Part shown: positions 6,123 through 8,226 of the stretch, in pieces
Layout of the letters: each line of letters opens with the position of its first letter
Numbering within the stretch: position 1 is the stretch's first letter
NCBI GenBank assembly: GCA_964384675.1
Contig: CAYLNK010000308.1
Location: 1-8,226 of the forward strand
Reading direction: 5' to 3'
Source of the DNA: CAYLNK01 sp964384675
GTDB lineage: Bacteria > Acidobacteriota > Thermoanaerobaculia > UBA5066
DNA: 8,226 bases
The notes under the pieces: generated by a model
The model's input: the letters and a program-made list of their open reading frames with translations, nothing else
Told to the model about the DNA's origin: nothing
Database searches by the model: none
Position numbers and translations under genes: made by a program

Positions 6123-7562
6123 CTACAGGATCGGCGAGGTGAGCCGCGCGACGGATTCCAGGAACGCGGTGAGGCGCTCCCCGCGGCGGCGCAGAGGGAA
6201 GGGCCGGGCGGCGGCCCGGTCGGCCTCGAAGCGCCCGGCCAGCTCGCGCACCGCGTCCGGATCGTAGAGGACCGCGACCACCTCGAAGTTCAGGCGGAAG
6301 CTGCGGTTGTCGAGGTTCGCGGTCCCGACCACCGCCACCGAGTCGTCCACCACCATCGTCTTGGCGTGGAGCATCGGCGGGCCGTACTCGTGGACCGCGA
6401 TGCCGGATCTCGCGAGGGAGTGGCAGTACGTGCGGGATGCGGCGGTGACGAGCCTCGAGTCCCCCTCCTTCGGCACCACGATCTGCACGTCCACGCCGCG
6501 GAGATGGGCGACGAAGAGCGCCGACTCCAGCGCCTCGTCGGGTACCAGGTACGGCGTCTCGATGTAGACGCGCCGCCGCGCCGTGGCCAGCGCGGCCAGG
6601 TAGAACGCGTGGATCGGCGCCGCCTCGTCGTCCGGCCCCGACGCCAGGATCTGCACCGCGGGCCCCCCGCCCCGCGGAGCTGGGAAGTAGTGGGGCACGC
6701 CGTCGGCCTGGAGCGGCACCGTGCCGCCCGTGAACGCCCAGGCCTCGAAGAAGAGGCGCTGCAGGCGCCGCACCGGCTCGCCGTCGATGCGGAGGTGCTC
6801 GTCCCGCCACGCTCCCTCGCCGGACCCGACCTTGCTCTCGGGGTCGTGGAGGTTCATGCCGCCCAGGAAGCCGGTGGCGCCGTCGCAGACGACGACCTTC
6901 CGGTGCGTCCGGAAGTTCGCGAGGTTGAACCCCTTCAGCGAGAAGCGGAACGGGTTGAAGGGCAGCACCTCGCCGCCCGCCTCGCGCAGAGGCGCCCAGA
7001 ACGCGTCGTTCACGTGGGGCGAGCCCATGGAGTCGTAGAGGGCTCGCACCTCCACGCCGCGCCGCCGGGCGTCGATGAGCAGGTCGCGGAAGCGTGTACC
7101 CACGCGGTCCGGCTCCCAGATGTAGTACTCGAGGTGAACGTGGTGCCGTGCCGCCACGATTGCCTCTTCGAGAGCGTCGAAGCAGCTGTCGCCGTCCGGG
7201 AGGAGCTCGATCGCCGACGCGCACCGAGCGCCGCCCTGGCCGAGGCGCTCGCCGACCGTCATCAGCCCCCGAAGATCCGGCGAGAGGTCGGGCATCGCCC
7301 GGGCGGAGCCGCGCAGGTAGGTCGAGGCGCCGCCGGCGACCGAGCCTCGCGCCATGCGGTACCGCCGGCGGCGTCGCTTCAGACGTCGCGGCCCGAAGAC
7401 CAGGTAGTAGAGGCCCGACACCACCGGAAGCGCGACGAACGCGAAGATCCAGGCCAGCGTCGAGGCGGGGGAGCGGCGGCTGGAGAGGATCGAGACGCAG
7501 GCGGCGATCAGCCAGGCGGCGTACGCGATGCCGAGGACGGGCAGCCAGGGGATCTCGATCAC
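6123..7562 (-). CDS. cls: Cardiolipin synthase, phospholipase D superfamily
   Basis: This 479-residue enzyme is the usual length for a bacterial ClsA-type synthase, which joins two phosphatidylglycerol molecules into cardiolipin and glycerol at the inner membrane. Two N-terminal membrane helices (about 8-27 and 32-57) form the PLDc_N region, ending in the typical YYLVFGPRRLKRRRRRY. Both catalytic HKD motifs are intact: HRKVVVCD (His220, Lys222, Asp227) followed by GGMN, and HAKTMVVD (His399, Lys401, Asp406) followed by GTANLDNRSF. The frame is open upstream to 7712, but the GTG at 7562 is chosen because it begins the hydrophobic N-terminus, has GGAG seven bases before it, and overlaps the upstream stop as GTGA. 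That overlap implies translational coupling to the membrane-anchored protein gene before it. A ClsB-like assignment is less likely given the N-terminal helices. Confidence 0.95.
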   Translation of the reverse strand: MIEIPWLPVLGIAYAAWLIAACVSILSSRRSPASTLAWIFAFVALPVVSGLYYLVFGPRRLKRRRRRYRMARGSVAGGASTYLRGSARAMPDLSPDLRGLMTVGERLGQGGARCASAIELLPDGDSCFDALEEAIVAARHHVHLEYYIWEPDRVGTRFRDLLIDARRRGVEVRALYDSMGSPHVNDAFWAPLREAGGEVLPFNPFRFSLKGFNLANFRTHRKVVVCDGATGFLGGMNLHDPESKVGSGEGAWRDEHLRIDGEPVRRLQRLFFEAWAFTGGTVPLQADGVPHYFPAPRGGGPAVQILASGPDDEAAPIHAFYLAALATARRRVYIETPYLVPDEALESALFVAHLRGVDVQIVVPKEGDSRLVTAASRTYCHSLARSGIAVHEYGPPMLHAKTMVVDDSVAVVGTANLDNRSFRLNFEVVAVLYDPDAVRELAGRFEADRAAARPFPLRRRGERLTAFLESVARLTSPIL

Positions 7563-8226
7563 CTCGTGTCTCCGCCCTCTTCCTCGCCGAGCAGGTGGAC
7601 GTACTGGAGCTGGCCCAGCTCGGCCACCGCCCGGCCGCTCGCGGGGTCGAGGCGCGCGGGGAACGACTCCCAGGCGTTCGTCGCCGGGCTCCAGGCGAGG
7701 ACCGTGAACCACGTGAAGCGCGCGCCGGCGGTGAGGGGGAAGGAAACGACCACGGGTCTGGTCGGAGCCTCGGACCCGGCCTCGATCAGGAAGATCGCCG
7801 AGAGCGGTGTGAGGTCTCCGAAGTGCGTGACGGGGAAGCTGTCGCGCATCGCGATCGGCGCCGCGTCGACGCGCGAGACGGTCACCGTGCTGCCCTCGGG
7901 AAGCGCGCCGGCAAGCACCTCCAGTGTGATCTCGGCGTGCTCGAGCCGCCCTCCCGCCGCGGTCGTCGTGAACGAGCCGAGCGGCGTCTTGCGGGGCGCG
8001 CCGTCCGTGGAGGGACTGAGCAGCGCGCGTGCGGCGGCCTCGGAATACGACGGGGGAGCCGGCGTGGGTGTCGCCGCGACGACCGGGGTCGGGACTGGCG
8101 AGCGGAAGCGGTCGCGGTGAGTCCAGCCGAACCAGCCGCCCGCCACCACGACGAGGACGGCGGCCAGCGCGACGGCGCTCCAGGCGCCCGTGCGACGAGA
8201 CGGGGCGGTCGCGGGAGAGCGTCCGG
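7559..8226 (-). CDS. Membrane-anchored protein with ZU5-like extracytoplasmic domain (N-terminus off-window)
   Basis: The frame is open to the right edge, so the 5' end is missing. The first visible residues (GRSPATAPSRRTGAW) are basic and probably cytoplasmic. One membrane helix follows (WSAVALAAVLVVVAGGWFGW, about 8105-8167), then a Pro/Thr/Ala linker, then a roughly 140-residue beta-rich domain. In that domain AEITLEVLAGALPEGSTVTV, then PTRPVVVSFPL, WSPATNAWESFP and AVAELGQLQYVHLL follow the pattern I know from ZU5-like domains (PxGALPxGTxI, then a 'kPv' strand, then W-x-P-L, then a closing 'hfs.f' strand). This assignment is from memory of the pattern. The missing part could be a short tail, an anti-sigma domain or a Ser/Thr kinase, all of which occur with this architecture. 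The stop overlaps the cls start (GTGA). Confidence 0.75.
   Translation of the reverse strand, partial: GRSPATAPSRRTGAWSAVALAAVLVVVAGGWFGWTHRDRFRSPVPTPVVAATPTPAPPSYSEAAARALLSPSTDGAPRKTPLGSFTTTAAGGRLEHAEITLEVLAGALPEGSTVTVSRVDAAPIAMRDSFPVTHFGDLTPLSAIFLIEAGSEAPTRPVVVSFPLTAGARFTWFTVLAWSPATNAWESFPARLDPASGRAVAELGQLQYVHLLGEEEGGDTR

Noticed and set aside
4760..6142. A 460-codon plus-strand frame and opposing minus-strand frames over the EamA gene
   Set aside because: They are charge-rich shadows of the EamA and M48 genes with no hydrophobic segments or domains.
5952..8120. A 722-codon open frame on the plus strand
   Set aside because: It is antisense to cls and the anchored-protein gene, both with clear motifs on the minus strand. 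The translation has no recognisable motif.

Overview
The window is very GC-rich DNA (roughly 70% by eye) with strong G/C preference at third codon positions and GTG starts, from a bacterial chromosome. A Gram-negative, soil- or sediment-type lineage is my best guess, because there is a signal-peptide M48 protease, a two-HKD cardiolipin synthase and an E. coli-like fructokinase. No rRNA, tRNA or marker gene fixes the phylum. I saw no CRISPR array, insertion sequence, phage gene or biosynthetic cluster.

Layout. Positions 1-103 hold the proline/alanine-rich tail of a plus-strand gene that begins off-window. Positions 131-941 hold a minus-strand pair: an AHSA1/SRPBCC protein followed by an overlapping ArsR-type repressor. 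Two copies of the palindrome GCAACC-N4-GGTTGC lie upstream of the pair and probably form its operator. The plus-strand fructokinase (mak, 1098-2000) runs divergently from it. Positions 2001-2895 are a decayed stretch. It holds the 5' part of a small membrane-protein gene and, on the other strand, a small ORF followed by a frameshifted, truncated nucleotidyltransferase-fold gene. From 2896 to the right edge everything is on the minus strand. In transcription order these are a membrane-anchored protein with a ZU5-like domain (5' end off-window), a cardiolipin synthase joined to it by a GTGA stop/start overlap, an EamA-family transporter, and an M48 metalloprotease with TPR and membrane segments.

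How the genes fit together. AHSA1 plus ArsR looks like a self-contained autoregulated unit. Mak would phosphorylate fructose or a related hexose for glycolysis. The minus-strand block has an envelope theme (phospholipid synthesis, an anchored extracytoplasmic domain, a transporter, a membrane protease), but only the anchored protein/cls pair is clearly translationally coupled. A 247-base gap separates cls from the transporter and protease.

I do not see a convincing undescribed system. The best leads are the twin palindromes, one of which contains the Shine-Dalgarno of the gene it probably controls, the ZU5-like/cls coupling, and the broken nucleotidyltransferase pair.
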